Below the pieces are notes generated by a model. The model searched no databases. It was not told the origin of the DNA and saw only the letters and a list, made by a program, of their open reading frames with translations. This document shows, one piece after another, positions 6,290 to 14,673 of a DNA stretch of 20,166 nucleotides. The DNA is from an uncultured Oscillospiraceae bacterium (lineage in GTDB: Bacteria > Bacillota > Clostridia > Oscillospirales > Acutalibacteraceae). Every line of letters begins with the position of its first letter. Positions within the stretch are counted from its first letter, which is position 1. A program made the position numbers and the translations under genes. The stretch lies in contig CAJUSM010000030.1 in assembly GCA_910588935.1 (NCBI GenBank), positions 12,927 to 33,092 on the forward strand, read 5' to 3'.

Positions 6290-7404
6290 CTAGCTCTCCG
6301 CAACCATCATCTTCATAGTAGTGTATACCCGGTCCACCGTCTCTTCCACGTCCTCTCGGGTGGAATCCCGGGCATCGCGTACCGGAGCCAAACTCCGCGC
6401 CATCTCCTGGTCCACTGAGGTGAGAAAGCGCACCTGGTTCACCATTTCCAGCAGCTCTTTATATTGATCCCGCAGGTGCTGGTGCGGATTGCTCCCGGCA
6501 AAGGCCGGCTCGCCCCCGGCAGCGCCTGTGTAAACCGGCACGCCGCTGAGCAGGCGTCCGTATATTCTCGGCTCATTCATCTCCCCTTTGCTCAGCAGCT
6601 TATCCAGAACCGCGAAAGCGTAATCCGGATAATTGGCGTTTCGATTGATGGCAGCAAAGGTGGTAACATACGCGGTGACCCCGTCGTTCTGGTTATACAC
6701 CGGCACCAGCACCGCGTCCTCCCCCGGCTGCTCCTACATCATAAAATCGCCGATGTGGCCACAGCCATTGGAGTAGTCGGCGCCAAACCGGAAAACGCCG
6801 TCTCCCCAGCCCCCCTGGGCGGTAAAAGCCAGGGAGGGGCAGCCAGAATCCAGCATTTCCTGGCGTGTTTGGGGCCTCTCCCCCGGCAAGCCATGATCTG
6901 CGGGCACATAGGTGGCCACATCAAAATCAAAAGCCATGGGGAAAAGCTGCTGTCCCTCCTCGTTCTGGCCCAGGGCCATAATCTGGGGGTCAGCTGGTCA
7001 AACTCCATAAATTGGGCCTGGGCAATGTAGTCGTCTAGGGGCAGAAACAAACGGTTCTTCATGGCCTGGGCAGGGAAGTTGAACAGCGGGCCCTTGCCCG
7101 CCAGAATCTCCGTGCGGAGCCGCTGAAGCTGCTGGTCCCGCACCTCTCCTCAGGCTGTGTTGGGCAAAACCTCAATCTCCACATGGAACTCCTGGTCACT
7201 GCCTGGGACGGTATTCAAAAAGCTGCGGATATCATTGCCCTCAATTAAGGCCGCAAAATCCACCAGCATGGTCACCAAGGGCAGCTCCCGCTCCCCCGCA
7301 TTGGTAAAGATGGTGGTAGTGGGCAGCGGAGCCTTTGTTTTGCAGCCGGCGAGAGTCAATATAACCATGGCGAGCGCCGCAATTATTTCTTTCGATTTTT
7401 TCAT
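6290..7404 (-). pseudogene. Decayed copy of the upstream SBP-like lipoprotein
   Basis: This is a second, broken copy of the gene at 7418-8758; the remnant aligns with it from signal peptide to the shared AES ending. It keeps a lipoprotein signal (LTLAGC, Cys21) but carries five lesions. There is an in-frame TGA (7150-7152) and a loss of 27 codons at 7088-7102, where two AGKGP-coding repeats of the intact copy have fused. A 1-nt deletion at about 6985-6992 shifts the frame. Another 43 codons are lost at about 6795-6812 between two Trp-Gly repeats, and there is an in-frame TAG (6734-6736). It starts 13 bases after the stop of the intact copy and ends 47 bases before rnfB. No full-length product is possible, although a secreted fragment of 84 residues could still be made. 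Confidence 0.9.
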
Positions 7405-7417
7405 TTCCCCTACCCCC

Positions 7418-8758
7418 TCAGCTCTCCGCCAGCAGCATCCGCATGGTGGCGTACACCTCTTTTACCGCCTTTTCCACATCCTGAGGGGTAGAATTCTGCC
7501 CGGCGCACACCGGTACAAGGCTCCGCACCATTTCCTGGTCCACAGAGGTGAGAAAGCGCACATTGTCCACCAGCTCCAGCAGCTCCTTATATTGGGCGCG
7601 GAGATGCTGCGGGGGATTGCATCCAGTAAACACTGGCTCACCCCCGGCGGCACCTGTATAGACCGGCAGGCCGGCGGCTATGCCCCGGTATATCCGCTGC
7701 TCGTTCATCTCAGTCCTGCTCATCAGCTTATCCAGAACCGCGAAGGCATAGTCCGGATAACTGGCGTTGCGGTTAATGGCCGCAAACATGGTTACATAGG
7801 CGGTAACGCCGTGGTTTTGGTTGTAGGCAGGCGTCAGAACCGCATTCTCCCCTGGGGGCTCATCCAGTATATAGCTGCTGATTGACCCGCTGCCGTTGGA
7901 GGGGTCCGCGCCAAACCGGAACACTCCAGGCCCCCAGCCCCAGTCTGTGTGCTGCTGTTCCCAATACTCCATGGCCTGCTCCAGCAGTTCCTCCTCTGTA
8001 AAGCCAGGGTGGCCGGACTCTTGGTCAATTGCCTCTGGAAAGATGTCCAGCAGCGTGCGGCCCCAACCCCCTTGGGCGGTAAAGCACAGAGAGGGGCAGC
8101 CGGAATCCAGCATTTCCTGCCGGTTCTTAGGCCTCTCCTCCGGCAAGCCGTAATCGGAAGGGACATAGGTGCCCACGGCAAAATCAAAAGCCATTGGCAA
8201 AAGCTGCTGGCCCTCCTGGTTGCGGCCAAGAGCCATAATCTGAGGGTTCAGCTCATCAAACTCCATGAACCGGGCGTTGGCAATGTAATTGTCCAAGGGC
8301 AAAAACAGCCGGTTCTCCATGGCCTGTGCAGGAAAGTTAAACAGAGGGCCTTTTCCCGCCACGCCCCACTGGTCAATTTCCGCGTCTACCACCACATTCA
8401 CAAAAGCATCTGTTAAGAAGATATCCGGCCCCTTGCCCGCCATCACCGCTGTGCGGATCCGCTGGAGCTGCTGGTCCCGCATTTCGCCGCTGCTGGTGTT
8501 CGGCAGAACCTCAATCTCCACATGGAAGTCTCGGTCGCTGCCAGGGACAGTGTCTAAAAAGTTTCGGATGTTCTCGCTCTCTACAGAATAGCCAGAATCC
8601 ACCAGCAGGGTCACCAGGGGCAGCTCTACCTCCCCGCTGCCGGTGAAAATGGTGGTAGTGGGCAGCTGGGCCTTCTCTTGGCAGGCCCCCAGGGCCAGCA
8701 GGACCAGCAGCACGGTGGCTAGGGCCTGGGCAGCTTTTTCGATTCTCCGGATTTTCAT
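7418..8758 (-). CDS. Extracellular solute-binding-like lipoprotein
   Basis: A 446-residue lipoprotein: basic N-terminus, hydrophobic stretch and lipobox LALGAC with Cys26 as the lipidated residue, so it should sit on the outer face of the membrane. Segments such as AGKGPDIFLTDAF, LFLPLDNYI and NRQEMLDSG resemble family-1 (sugar-type) ABC solute-binding proteins, whose length it matches. No permease or ATPase gene is nearby, so the ligand and any transport role are unknown. The ATG has AAGGAGG eight bases upstream. It lies 220 bases downstream of rnfA, with a weak terminator between, and is followed by its broken duplicate and rnfB. A sensor or binding protein that borrowed the SBP fold is possible. 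Confidence 0.75.
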   Translation of the reverse strand: MKIRRIEKAAQALATVLLVLLALGACQEKAQLPTTTIFTGSGEVELPLVTLLVDSGYSVESENIRNFLDTVPGSDRDFHVEIEVLPNTSSGEMRDQQLQRIRTAVMAGKGPDIFLTDAFVNVVVDAEIDQWGVAGKGPLFNFPAQAMENRLFLPLDNYIANARFMEFDELNPQIMALGRNQEGQQLLPMAFDFAVGTYVPSDYGLPEERPKNRQEMLDSGCPSLCFTAQGGWGRTLLDIFPEAIDQESGHPGFTEEELLEQAMEYWEQQHTDWGWGPGVFRFGADPSNGSGSISSYILDEPPGENAVLTPAYNQNHGVTAYVTMFAAINRNASYPDYAFAVLDKLMSRTEMNEQRIYRGIAAGLPVYTGAAGGEPVFTGCNPPQHLRAQYKELLELVDNVRFLTSVDQEMVRSLVPVCAGQNSTPQDVEKAVKEVYATMRMLLAES

Positions 8759-8867
8759 GGTTTGCGCCTCCTTAGTAGTGTTAAGGGGATCCCTTACAAT
8801 TTAAGAAGCCGTTTTTTGGGTGGTTGGTTGCTGGAGGTTTTTTGTTTTTGGGTTATGCGATAGCCTT

Positions 8868-8893
8868 AAAAATCCGCAGCCTTGAAAGGCCGG
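8868..8893 (-). terminator. Weak terminator downstream of rnfA
   Basis: On the - strand CCG-GCCTT pairs with AAGGC-CGG (8874-8893, with a 2-nt bulge), followed by ATTTTT (8868-8873). If it works, rnfCDGEA forms one unit and the lipoprotein-rnfB part is transcribed separately or by read-through. The rest of 8759-8978 shows no gene; I could not pick a convincing promoter there. Confidence 0.4.
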
Positions 8894-8978
8894 CAAACTT
8901 TTTATATGTCGCGACCCGGCGTCTTAGCGTCAGGCCGTCTTTCGGGAAAAAGCGCTATCCTTTAGGGCGGTTTCAGAA

Positions 8979-9599
8979 TTAGCCGGCCAGGCGGTCTACC
9001 ACACCGTTAAACCCTAAGAAGGACACCGCTACCAGGCTGGCCGCTACCAGTGTAATGGGCAGGCCCTGGAAAGTTTCCGGGATGTCGCAGTCTTCCAGCC
9101 GCTCCCGCACCCCGGCAAACAGCAGCATAGCCACCAGGAACCCAATGCCCGAGCCAAAGGCATTGACCAAGGACTGCAGATACCCAAAGCTAGGGTCCGC
9201 CGCGCCCTTTTCCAGCACCAGCATGGTCACCCCCAGCACCGCGCAGTTGGTGGTAATCAGCGGCAGGTAGATGCCCAAAGAGTTGTACAGAGGGGGCATA
9301 TACTTCCGCAGCACGGTCTCCAGCAGCTGCACGAGGGCCGCGATTACCAGAATAAATACCAAAGTCTGCAGGTACTCCAGCCCGTTTGGCACCAAGATAT
9401 AGGTGTAAATCGGCCAGGTTACCCCTGTGGCGATTACCATAACCACTGTCACCGCGCAGCTCATGCCAAAGGCGGTATCCAGCTTTTTAGAGACCCCTAA
9501 AAACGGGCAGATGCCCAAAAACTTATTCAGCACATAGTTTTCCGTTAAAATTGCCGCCAAGAAAATAGCCACCAAGGACCGGATCATTTGCGCGTCCAT
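8979..9599 (-). CDS. rnfA: Rnf complex subunit A (membrane)
   Basis: RnfA is one of the two paired six-helix membrane subunits that carry the intramembrane Fe-S centre of the Rnf complex. The 206-residue sequence is hydrophobic throughout. It has NKFLGICPFLG with Cys31 and ITTNCAVLG with Cys119, the two Cys positions that in the homologous NqrE and RnfA subunits hold the 2Fe-2S cluster together with RnfE. Length is normal. The ATG overlaps the rnfE stop by one base (TAATG), so translation is coupled. It is the last gene of the compact rnfCDGEA part; rnfB, which usually follows at once, is displaced. Confidence 0.95.
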   Translation of the reverse strand: MDAQMIRSLVAIFLAAILTENYVLNKFLGICPFLGVSKKLDTAFGMSCAVTVVMVIATGVTWPIYTYILVPNGLEYLQTLVFILVIAALVQLLETVLRKYMPPLYNSLGIYLPLITTNCAVLGVTMLVLEKGAADPSFGYLQSLVNAFGSGIGFLVAMLLFAGVRERLEDCDIPETFQGLPITLVAASLVAVSFLGFNGVVDRLAG

Positions 9600-10300
9600 T
9601 ATTCAGCCTCCCCCTTTCCTTGGGTCTTGCATTTTTCATTGATTTTGCTGCAGCTGGCCGCCAGGGGGCAGGCCCCGCAGCCCATGCTCTGGGGCGCCTT
9701 CCCCTCTTTGGAGAGCTTGCCTGCCAGGGCAATCAGCATACCAAACACGAAGAAGCCCCCCGGAGGCAGCAGGAAGATAATAATGGGCTCCATAAAGCCA
9801 GAAAGAACGGGGATGCCAAACACAGTACCGGCCCCCAGCAGCTCCCGGATGATGCCCATGGCCAGCATGGCGGCGGTAAAGCCCACACCCATGCCCAGGC
9901 CGTCAATAATTGAGGGCAAAATCTTGTTTTTGCTGGCAAACATCTCTGCCCGGCCCAGAATAATGCAGTTTACCACAATAAGGGGCAGGAACACTCCCAA
10001 AGCGGTATCCAGCGCCGGGGAAAAGGCCTTAATAAACAACTGCACAATGGTTACAAAGCCAGCGATTACTGTAATAAAAGCAGGTATGCGCACCTTATTT
10101 GGGATTACGTTTCGCAAAAGGGAGATCACCGCATTGGAGCACACCAGCACAAAGGTGGTAGCCGCCCCCATGCCAATGGCGTTGCTGGCCGCCGTGGTCA
10201 CAGCCAGGGTTGCGCAGCAGCCCAGCATCAGCCGCAGCACTGGGTTTTCCTTAATAATGCCTTTGGTAAATTCCTGCAACAGGCTCTTTTTCTCATCCAT
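9599..10300 (-). CDS. rnfE: Rnf complex subunit E (membrane), with Cys-rich tail
   Basis: RnfE is the membrane partner of RnfA. This 233-residue protein has about six hydrophobic helices and the expected Cys positions: Cys28/29 in RLMLGCCATL and Cys112 in VVNCIILGRAEMF, which with RnfA hold the intramembrane 2Fe-2S cluster. After the last helix there is a hydrophilic tail of about 40 residues with Cys208, Cys211, Cys217 and Cys224 (C-x2-C-x5-C-x6-C), which looks like a metal or Fe-S site beyond the core fold. The ATG has AAGGAGG eight bases upstream, lying in the end of rnfG, whose stop is two bases away. Confidence 0.95.
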   Translation of the reverse strand: MDEKKSLLQEFTKGIIKENPVLRLMLGCCATLAVTTAASNAIGMGAATTFVLVCSNAVISLLRNVIPNKVRIPAFITVIAGFVTIVQLFIKAFSPALDTALGVFLPLIVVNCIILGRAEMFASKNKILPSIIDGLGMGVGFTAAMLAMGIIRELLGAGTVFGIPVLSGFMEPIIIFLLPPGGFFVFGMLIALAGKLSKEGKAPQSMGCGACPLAASCSKINEKCKTQGKGEAE

Positions 10301-10301
10301 A

Positions 10302-10859
10302 TCAGTTGCCTCCTTCCGAAGCGTAGGCGTTCTGGTAGGCCTCTACGGCCTGATTCACCGCGTCAGTAACCGCCCGGCTGGTAATGGTGGCTCCGGTCAT
10401 CGCCTGGATTTCTCCCTCTTTGGGAGCCTGGAACTTTACCACCTGAATACCTGTGCTGTTTTCCACCGGCTGCTGAAACTGGTCTCGGAACTCTGCCTTT
10501 TCAGCGTTTGCCCCCAGGCCCGGGGTCTCGCTGTGGCTGAGAACCACCACGCCGGTAATACTCCCTTCGGCGCCGATGCCGGTCATCACCTTTATGGTGC
10601 CGCCATAGCCCTTGCTTTCTGTCTCGAACACATAGCCAACTGTCTGGCCAGCGCCATTCACGCCCGCATAGTGGCCGTCCTTTTCCTCAAAGCTTTCCGC
10701 CCCAGGGAGCACCACCATCCGGCTCTCTTCCGCCTTTTGGGCAGCCGCCAGAGCAATGCGGTCCTTGGTGAGCAGGTTTGTGCCTGCCAGCGCCGCCGAC
10801 ACTGCCACGCAGATGACAAAAAGAATGGCCGCCGGCTTTATGACTTCTTTCACATTCAT
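10302..10859 (-). CDS. rnfG: Rnf complex subunit G (flavoprotein)
   Basis: RnfG carries a covalently bound FMN on the outer face of the membrane and passes electrons between the membrane subunits. The 185-residue protein has one N-terminal membrane helix (about 9-28) and an FMN-binding domain. The attachment motif is TGATITS, with Thr158 the expected flavin-bearing residue. The position that is Asp in the ApbE recognition consensus (three residues before the S/T) is Gln152 here; this may be normal in the clade. The ATG overlaps the rnfD stop by 4 nt and has AAAGGAGG ten bases upstream. The flavin transferase ApbE is not encoded in the window. Confidence 0.94.
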   Translation of the reverse strand: MNVKEVIKPAAILFVICVAVSAALAGTNLLTKDRIALAAAQKAEESRMVVLPGAESFEEKDGHYAGVNGAGQTVGYVFETESKGYGGTIKVMTGIGAEGSITGVVVLSHSETPGLGANAEKAEFRDQFQQPVENSTGIQVVKFQAPKEGEIQAMTGATITSRAVTDAVNQAVEAYQNAYASEGGN

Positions 10860-11824
10860 GCCCCAGAGCCCTCCTTTCCTTTCTTCTCCTTGGGCTTGCC
10901 AAAGGCCGTAGGCTTTACATACCGCTCAATCAGGGGGGTAATAATATTCATTAAAACAATAGAATAGCTTACCCCCTCTGGCAGAGAGCCAAACTCCCGG
11001 ATAATCACGGTGAGCAGCCCGCAGCCAATGGCAAAAACGATTCTGGCCCTAAAGTACAGGGGGCTGGTAGTATAGTCTGTGGCCATAAAGAAAGCCCCAA
11101 GCATCAGGCCCCCGGCCAGCAGGTCAAACAGCGGGTCCCTGCCCAAAACAAGGGAAAACACCGCCACAGTGCAAAGGTATGTAACCGGAATCACCGGGCT
11201 GATTACCTTGCGCGCGATAAGGTAAATGCCGCCAATGAGGATAGCCAGGGCGCAGGTCTCCCCCAAGCAGCCGCCGTGGGTGCCTAGCAGCAGCTGCAGG
11301 TAATCAGGGGCGCTGTTTGGGGAATTTATATACATCTGGCCGGAAAGGGGGGTGGCGGTGGTCACCGCGTCCGCCCCGGGGAAATAGTCAAAAGCCGCCG
11401 TCCAGTGGGTCATAGGGGCAGGGAAAGAGTTCATTAGCACAATGCGGGCGGTAAGAGCCGGGTTTACAAAGTTCTGGCCAATGCCGCCAAACATCTGCTT
11501 CACCACCACAATGGCCACCACCCCGCCGAAAGCCGCCATCAAAGGATTGATGCTCACCGGCAGATTCAAGGCCAGCAGCACCCCGGTAACCACGCAGGAT
11601 AGGTCCCCCACGGTTTGAGGCCGCTTCATGGCCTTGCGGCTCAGGTACTCGCTGGCCACGCAAGAGGCCACGCAGACGGCGATAATCAGCAGCGCCCGGG
11701 GTCCAAAGATCGCCACCGAGGCAATCATGGCCGGGCATAGGCCAATAACCACGTCCAGCATAATGTTCTGGGTGGTCTTTTTCCCGTTAAAATGGGGAGA
11801 GGAAGAGACGATCAGTTTATCCAT
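10856..11824 (-). CDS. rnfD: Rnf complex subunit D (membrane flavoprotein)
   Basis: RnfD is the NqrB-like membrane subunit that binds FMN covalently and is thought to be central to ion translocation. The 322-residue protein has about nine or ten hydrophobic segments. DAVTTATPL (residues 152-160) fits the flavin attachment consensus Dxx(S/T)xAT, which points to Thr158 as the FMN-bearing residue. GIGQNFVNPALTAR is another family signature. Its ATG shares one base with the rnfC stop (TAATG), and its own stop overlaps rnfG by 4 nt, so the block is translated as a tightly coupled unit. Whether the ion is Na+ or H+ cannot be decided by eye. Confidence 0.95.
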   Translation of the reverse strand: MDKLIVSSSPHFNGKKTTQNIMLDVVIGLCPAMIASVAIFGPRALLIIAVCVASCVASEYLSRKAMKRPQTVGDLSCVVTGVLLALNLPVSINPLMAAFGGVVAIVVVKQMFGGIGQNFVNPALTARIVLMNSFPAPMTHWTAAFDYFPGADAVTTATPLSGQMYINSPNSAPDYLQLLLGTHGGCLGETCALAILIGGIYLIARKVISPVIPVTYLCTVAVFSLVLGRDPLFDLLAGGLMLGAFFMATDYTTSPLYFRARIVFAIGCGLLTVIIREFGSLPEGVSYSIVLMNIITPLIERYVKPTAFGKPKEKKGKEGSGA

Positions 11825-13164
11825 TAGTTTTTACCTGCCTTTCTCACATACAGCTTGCCCAGCCGGATGCTCTGCACCAGCCGCCGCCCTGCCGGGCAGG
11901 AAAAGGCGCAGCAGCCGCACTCCATGCAGGTCATTACATCCAGGTCCTTTAGCGCCTCCACATCCTTTTTCTCCGCCGCCTTTTCCAGCTTGGTGGGCAT
12001 TAGGTTCATAGGGCAGGCGGCCACACACCGGCCGCAGCGAATACAGGCGGTGGTTGCGTACATTTCGGCCTCCTGCTGGTCAAAGGCCAAAATGGCGTTG
12101 TTCTGCTTGAGAATGGGCAGCAGGTCGGAGGTAATGGCAATGCCCATCATAGGCCCGCCCATCAAAAGCTTTTTGGGCTCTGCCCGGTAGCCCCCGCAAA
12201 AATCGATCACATCCTTAATCGGCGTGCCAATGGGCACAATAACATTCTGAGGGTTCTTCACCGCCGAGCCGTCAATGGTCACCCGTTTTTGGGTTAAAGG
12301 CATCCCGGTACGCATATAGCTTGCCAGAAAAGATACCGAGGCAATGTTCATCACCAAGCAGCCCACGTCTGCCGGCAGGCCCCCGGCAGGGACCATGCGG
12401 CCTGTGCAGGCCTGAACCAACACCTTTTCCGCTCCCTGAGGATAGCGGCTTTTCAGGGCCAGCACCCGCACCTCGTCCTTTGGATCCATTTGGGGATTGT
12501 CCGCAATTTCTTTCAGCTTGGCGATCACATCCGGCTTGTTGTCCTCCACCGCGATAATCACCCGGTGAACGTCCAGGATCTCCTTCACCTTGTAGATCCC
12601 GTCCAGCACATTCCTGCCGTTTTCCAAAGCCTCCCGGTGGTCAGAAGTTACATAGGGCTCGCACTCCGCCACATTGATAAGCAGAGTGTCAATGTTTTTG
12701 CCTTCGGGCACATTCAGCTTTACATGGGCCGGGAAACCCGCGCCTCCCAGGCCTACCAGGCCCGCTGCCCGGGCAGCGTTGGCCAAGGCCTTTTTGTCCT
12801 TAATTTCCGGCGGTGGGGCAATGTCGGGGTGGGGCTCCATCAGGCCGTCAGAATCAATCACCACCGCCTCTACCGGGCTATCCCCGGTAAGCATTACCTT
12901 TGCCACCTCGGCCACTGTGCCAGAAACCGAGGCGTGAACAGGGGCGCTTACATAGCCGCCGCTGTCCCCCACCACCTGGCCCACATACACATGGTCGCCT
13001 TTTTTCACGGTAGGGCTGCAGGGCGCGCCAATGTGCTGCTGCATAGGCAGCACCACCCGCTGGGGCGGGGGCATTACCTTGGTTTCGGCCTGCCAGGTGT
13101 TCTTGTGGTGGGGCACCGGCGCGCCGCCATGGGTCTTAAAGGGCTGGTTTGGGAACTCCTGCAT
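11824..13164 (-). CDS. rnfC: Rnf complex subunit C (NADH-binding)
   Basis: RnfC is the peripheral subunit that reduces NAD+ and is related to the 51-kDa subunit of complex I. In 446 residues it has an N-terminal barrel region with THGGAPVPHHK, the nucleotide and FMN-binding region with GLGGAGFPAHVK and NVAECEPYVT, an SLBB-like part, and two 4Fe-4S motifs, CIRCGRCVAACP (about 374-385) and CMECGCCAFSCP (about 413-424). The frame is open up to a GTG at 13212, but that is the expected transcription start, so the ATG at 13164 is chosen; it has AAAGGA about 11 bases upstream, a slightly long spacing. It is the first gene of the rnf operon. Confidence 0.94.
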   Translation of the reverse strand: MQEFPNQPFKTHGGAPVPHHKNTWQAETKVMPPPQRVVLPMQQHIGAPCSPTVKKGDHVYVGQVVGDSGGYVSAPVHASVSGTVAEVAKVMLTGDSPVEAVVIDSDGLMEPHPDIAPPPEIKDKKALANAARAAGLVGLGGAGFPAHVKLNVPEGKNIDTLLINVAECEPYVTSDHREALENGRNVLDGIYKVKEILDVHRVIIAVEDNKPDVIAKLKEIADNPQMDPKDEVRVLALKSRYPQGAEKVLVQACTGRMVPAGGLPADVGCLVMNIASVSFLASYMRTGMPLTQKRVTIDGSAVKNPQNVIVPIGTPIKDVIDFCGGYRAEPKKLLMGGPMMGIAITSDLLPILKQNNAILAFDQQEAEMYATTACIRCGRCVAACPMNLMPTKLEKAAEKKDVEALKDLDVMTCMECGCCAFSCPAGRRLVQSIRLGKLYVRKAGKN

Positions 13165-13218
13165 ATTCGCCACAATCCTTTCATAGATAAAAATCGTTCG
13201 CAAAAAATTCACAAATTC

Positions 13219-13247
13219 ATTTTACCGCAAAAAATAGGTTTATGCAA
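13219..13247 (-). promoter_or_regulatory. Sigma-A promoter of the rnf operon
   Basis: TTGCAT (13242-13247) and TAAAAT (13219-13224) on the - strand are 17 bases apart. Transcription would begin near 13212, leaving a leader of about 48 nt before rnfC. The surroundings are markedly AT-rich compared with the genes. Confidence 0.75.
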
Positions 13248-13269
13248 CAATAAATCAAGGTTTTGCCAG

Positions 13270-13293
13270 AAAAAAGGGCTCCGCCGCCCTTTT
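13270..13293 (-). terminator. Terminator of the peptidase/cysteine gene block
   Basis: AAAAGGGC (13286-13293 on the - strand) pairs with GCCCTTTT (13272-13279) around a 6-nt loop, with the T-run continuing to about 13270. It separates the M28 peptidase transcript from the rnf promoter 23 bases further on. The flanking As and Ts could make it work in both directions. Confidence 0.85.
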
Positions 13294-13335
13294 GGGCCGA
13301 CGAAGCACCTTCTCTTTTTCCCAAGGGAGGGAAGA

Positions 13336-14613
13336 TCACTTCTTCTCCTCTGCCTTGGCCAATTCCTTTTTGTACAGGTACTTCTCCACTTCCTCTATCA
13401 TGTTCTGGGGGATCTCCCGCTTTACCGGGAAAGCTACCGCATTGGCCATATCCTTGGCAAAATCCAGCACAAAGCGGGCGGTTTTTTCCAGGGCCTCCCC
13501 GGAGAGAAAGCTTAGGGTGTCAAAGCGGTTATGGATGTAGGCAGCCCCTGGCGCCCCGCCCCGGCAGAAGTTTACCGCCGGCACGCCGCTGTCCGCAAAG
13601 GGGATGGAATCGCTGGAGTAGATGCCCTGCTTAATCTCCGCGCCAAAGCCCCGCACCTTACCGGCATACTCCATGTAGCTTACCAGGCCCTGGTCTCCTG
13701 TAACAGACACGGTTTCCCTGCCCAGCACCGGACCGGCCACGTCCACATTAATCATCAGCACATGATCCTTTAGCTCGTCCTTATGGGCCTTTACATAGGC
13801 CCAGCTGCCCTCCAGCCCGATTTCCTCAGAGCCATACCACATAAACTTTACAGTACGGCGGGGAGGATTCTCCTGGAAGTACCGGAGAAGCTCCATGTTA
13901 ATCACCGAGCCGGCGCCGTTGTCGTACACGCCTTTGGAGAAGTCCACAGAGTCGTAATGGGCACCAAAGGAAACCACCTCATCCGGCTTCTCTCTGCCGG
14001 GAATGGTAGCAATCACATTATGAGAGGTCTTCTCCACCACCTCATTTTTCAGCACCAGCCGGGCCTTGCTTGCCCCTCGCTTTACCATATCGAAAGCATC
14101 CAGTACCAGGGTATGCACCATGGGCACGCTGCCAAAGGCCCGCAGAGTACGGCGCAGCTTCCGGGTGGCCAGGTCGGTGGCGTCCCGGTCGTCTCGGAGC
14201 TCTCCCTCCATGGTCACAATTCCAGCCACCCCGGCTTTCATCAGCTTGCGGAACATGGGTACCCGGAGAAAGCCATTGACCAGCACAATTTTCCCCTCTG
14301 CCTGGGCCAGGTCCACCTCGGTGCCGTTTTCCACATACAAAAAGTCGGCGGTAAGCCCGCCCTGGTAGGTGTTTTTGGCGCATTTATAGCCTGTAACCGG
14401 GTATTCCTGTTGGTAGGGCTCTAAAATTTCCAGCACAGCGGTTTCCACCTCCGCGTCCTCAATCTCAAAGCTCTCTATTTCCGCCTGCGCGCCAATTTCC
14501 CGGCACTCGGCCAGCAAAAGCTCCGCGGCTTGTTTTTCCTCCGGGGAACCCGCCACCCGGGTAAAACCAATCTTTTCCAGCAGGGCCATAGCCCTTTTGC
14601 CCGATATTTCCAT
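13336..14613 (-). CDS. M28-family zinc aminopeptidase
   Basis: A 425-residue metallopeptidase of the M28 (aminopeptidase Y / PSMA-like) group. The two-zinc site is complete: GAHYDS with His219 and Asp221, DNGAG with Asp231, GSEEIG with Glu263/Glu264, Asp291 in INVDVAG, and His361 in YIHNRFD. A PA-type insert occupies about residues 90-195, between the two parts of the peptidase fold. No signal peptide or membrane helix is visible, so it probably acts in the cytoplasm, removing N-terminal residues from peptides. The frame is open to 14661, but the ATG at 14613 is chosen because AAGGAAGG lies seven bases upstream. It follows cysS after 60 bases and ends at a strong terminator. Confidence 0.88.
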   Translation of the reverse strand: MEISGKRAMALLEKIGFTRVAGSPEEKQAAELLLAECREIGAQAEIESFEIEDAEVETAVLEILEPYQQEYPVTGYKCAKNTYQGGLTADFLYVENGTEVDLAQAEGKIVLVNGFLRVPMFRKLMKAGVAGIVTMEGELRDDRDATDLATRKLRRTLRAFGSVPMVHTLVLDAFDMVKRGASKARLVLKNEVVEKTSHNVIATIPGREKPDEVVSFGAHYDSVDFSKGVYDNGAGSVINMELLRYFQENPPRRTVKFMWYGSEEIGLEGSWAYVKAHKDELKDHVLMINVDVAGPVLGRETVSVTGDQGLVSYMEYAGKVRGFGAEIKQGIYSSDSIPFADSGVPAVNFCRGGAPGAAYIHNRFDTLSFLSGEALEKTARFVLDFAKDMANAVAFPVKREIPQNMIEEVEKYLYKKELAKAEEKK

Positions 14614-14673
14614 TGGGTTTGCCTTCCTTCTTCTATTTTCAGTTTCCGGCAGAGTAGCCATAGGCCCCCTCTG

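Noticed and set aside
6734..7152. In-frame TAG and TGA as recoded pyrrolysine or selenocysteine codons
   Set aside because: The same gene copy also has a 1-nt frameshift and two internal deletions, and the intact neighbour has ordinary codons at these places, so decay explains them.
9588..10967. 459-codon open frame on the + strand opposite rnfE and rnfG
   Set aside because: It lies entirely antisense to well-identified Rnf genes, has no recognisable domain, and long antisense frames are expected opposite GC-rich coding sequence with few stops.
12490..13515. 341-codon open frame on the + strand across rnfC, the rnf promoter and the peptidase end
   Set aside because: It is antisense to rnfC and runs through a promoter and a terminator on the other strand; the translation is low-complexity and resembles no family.
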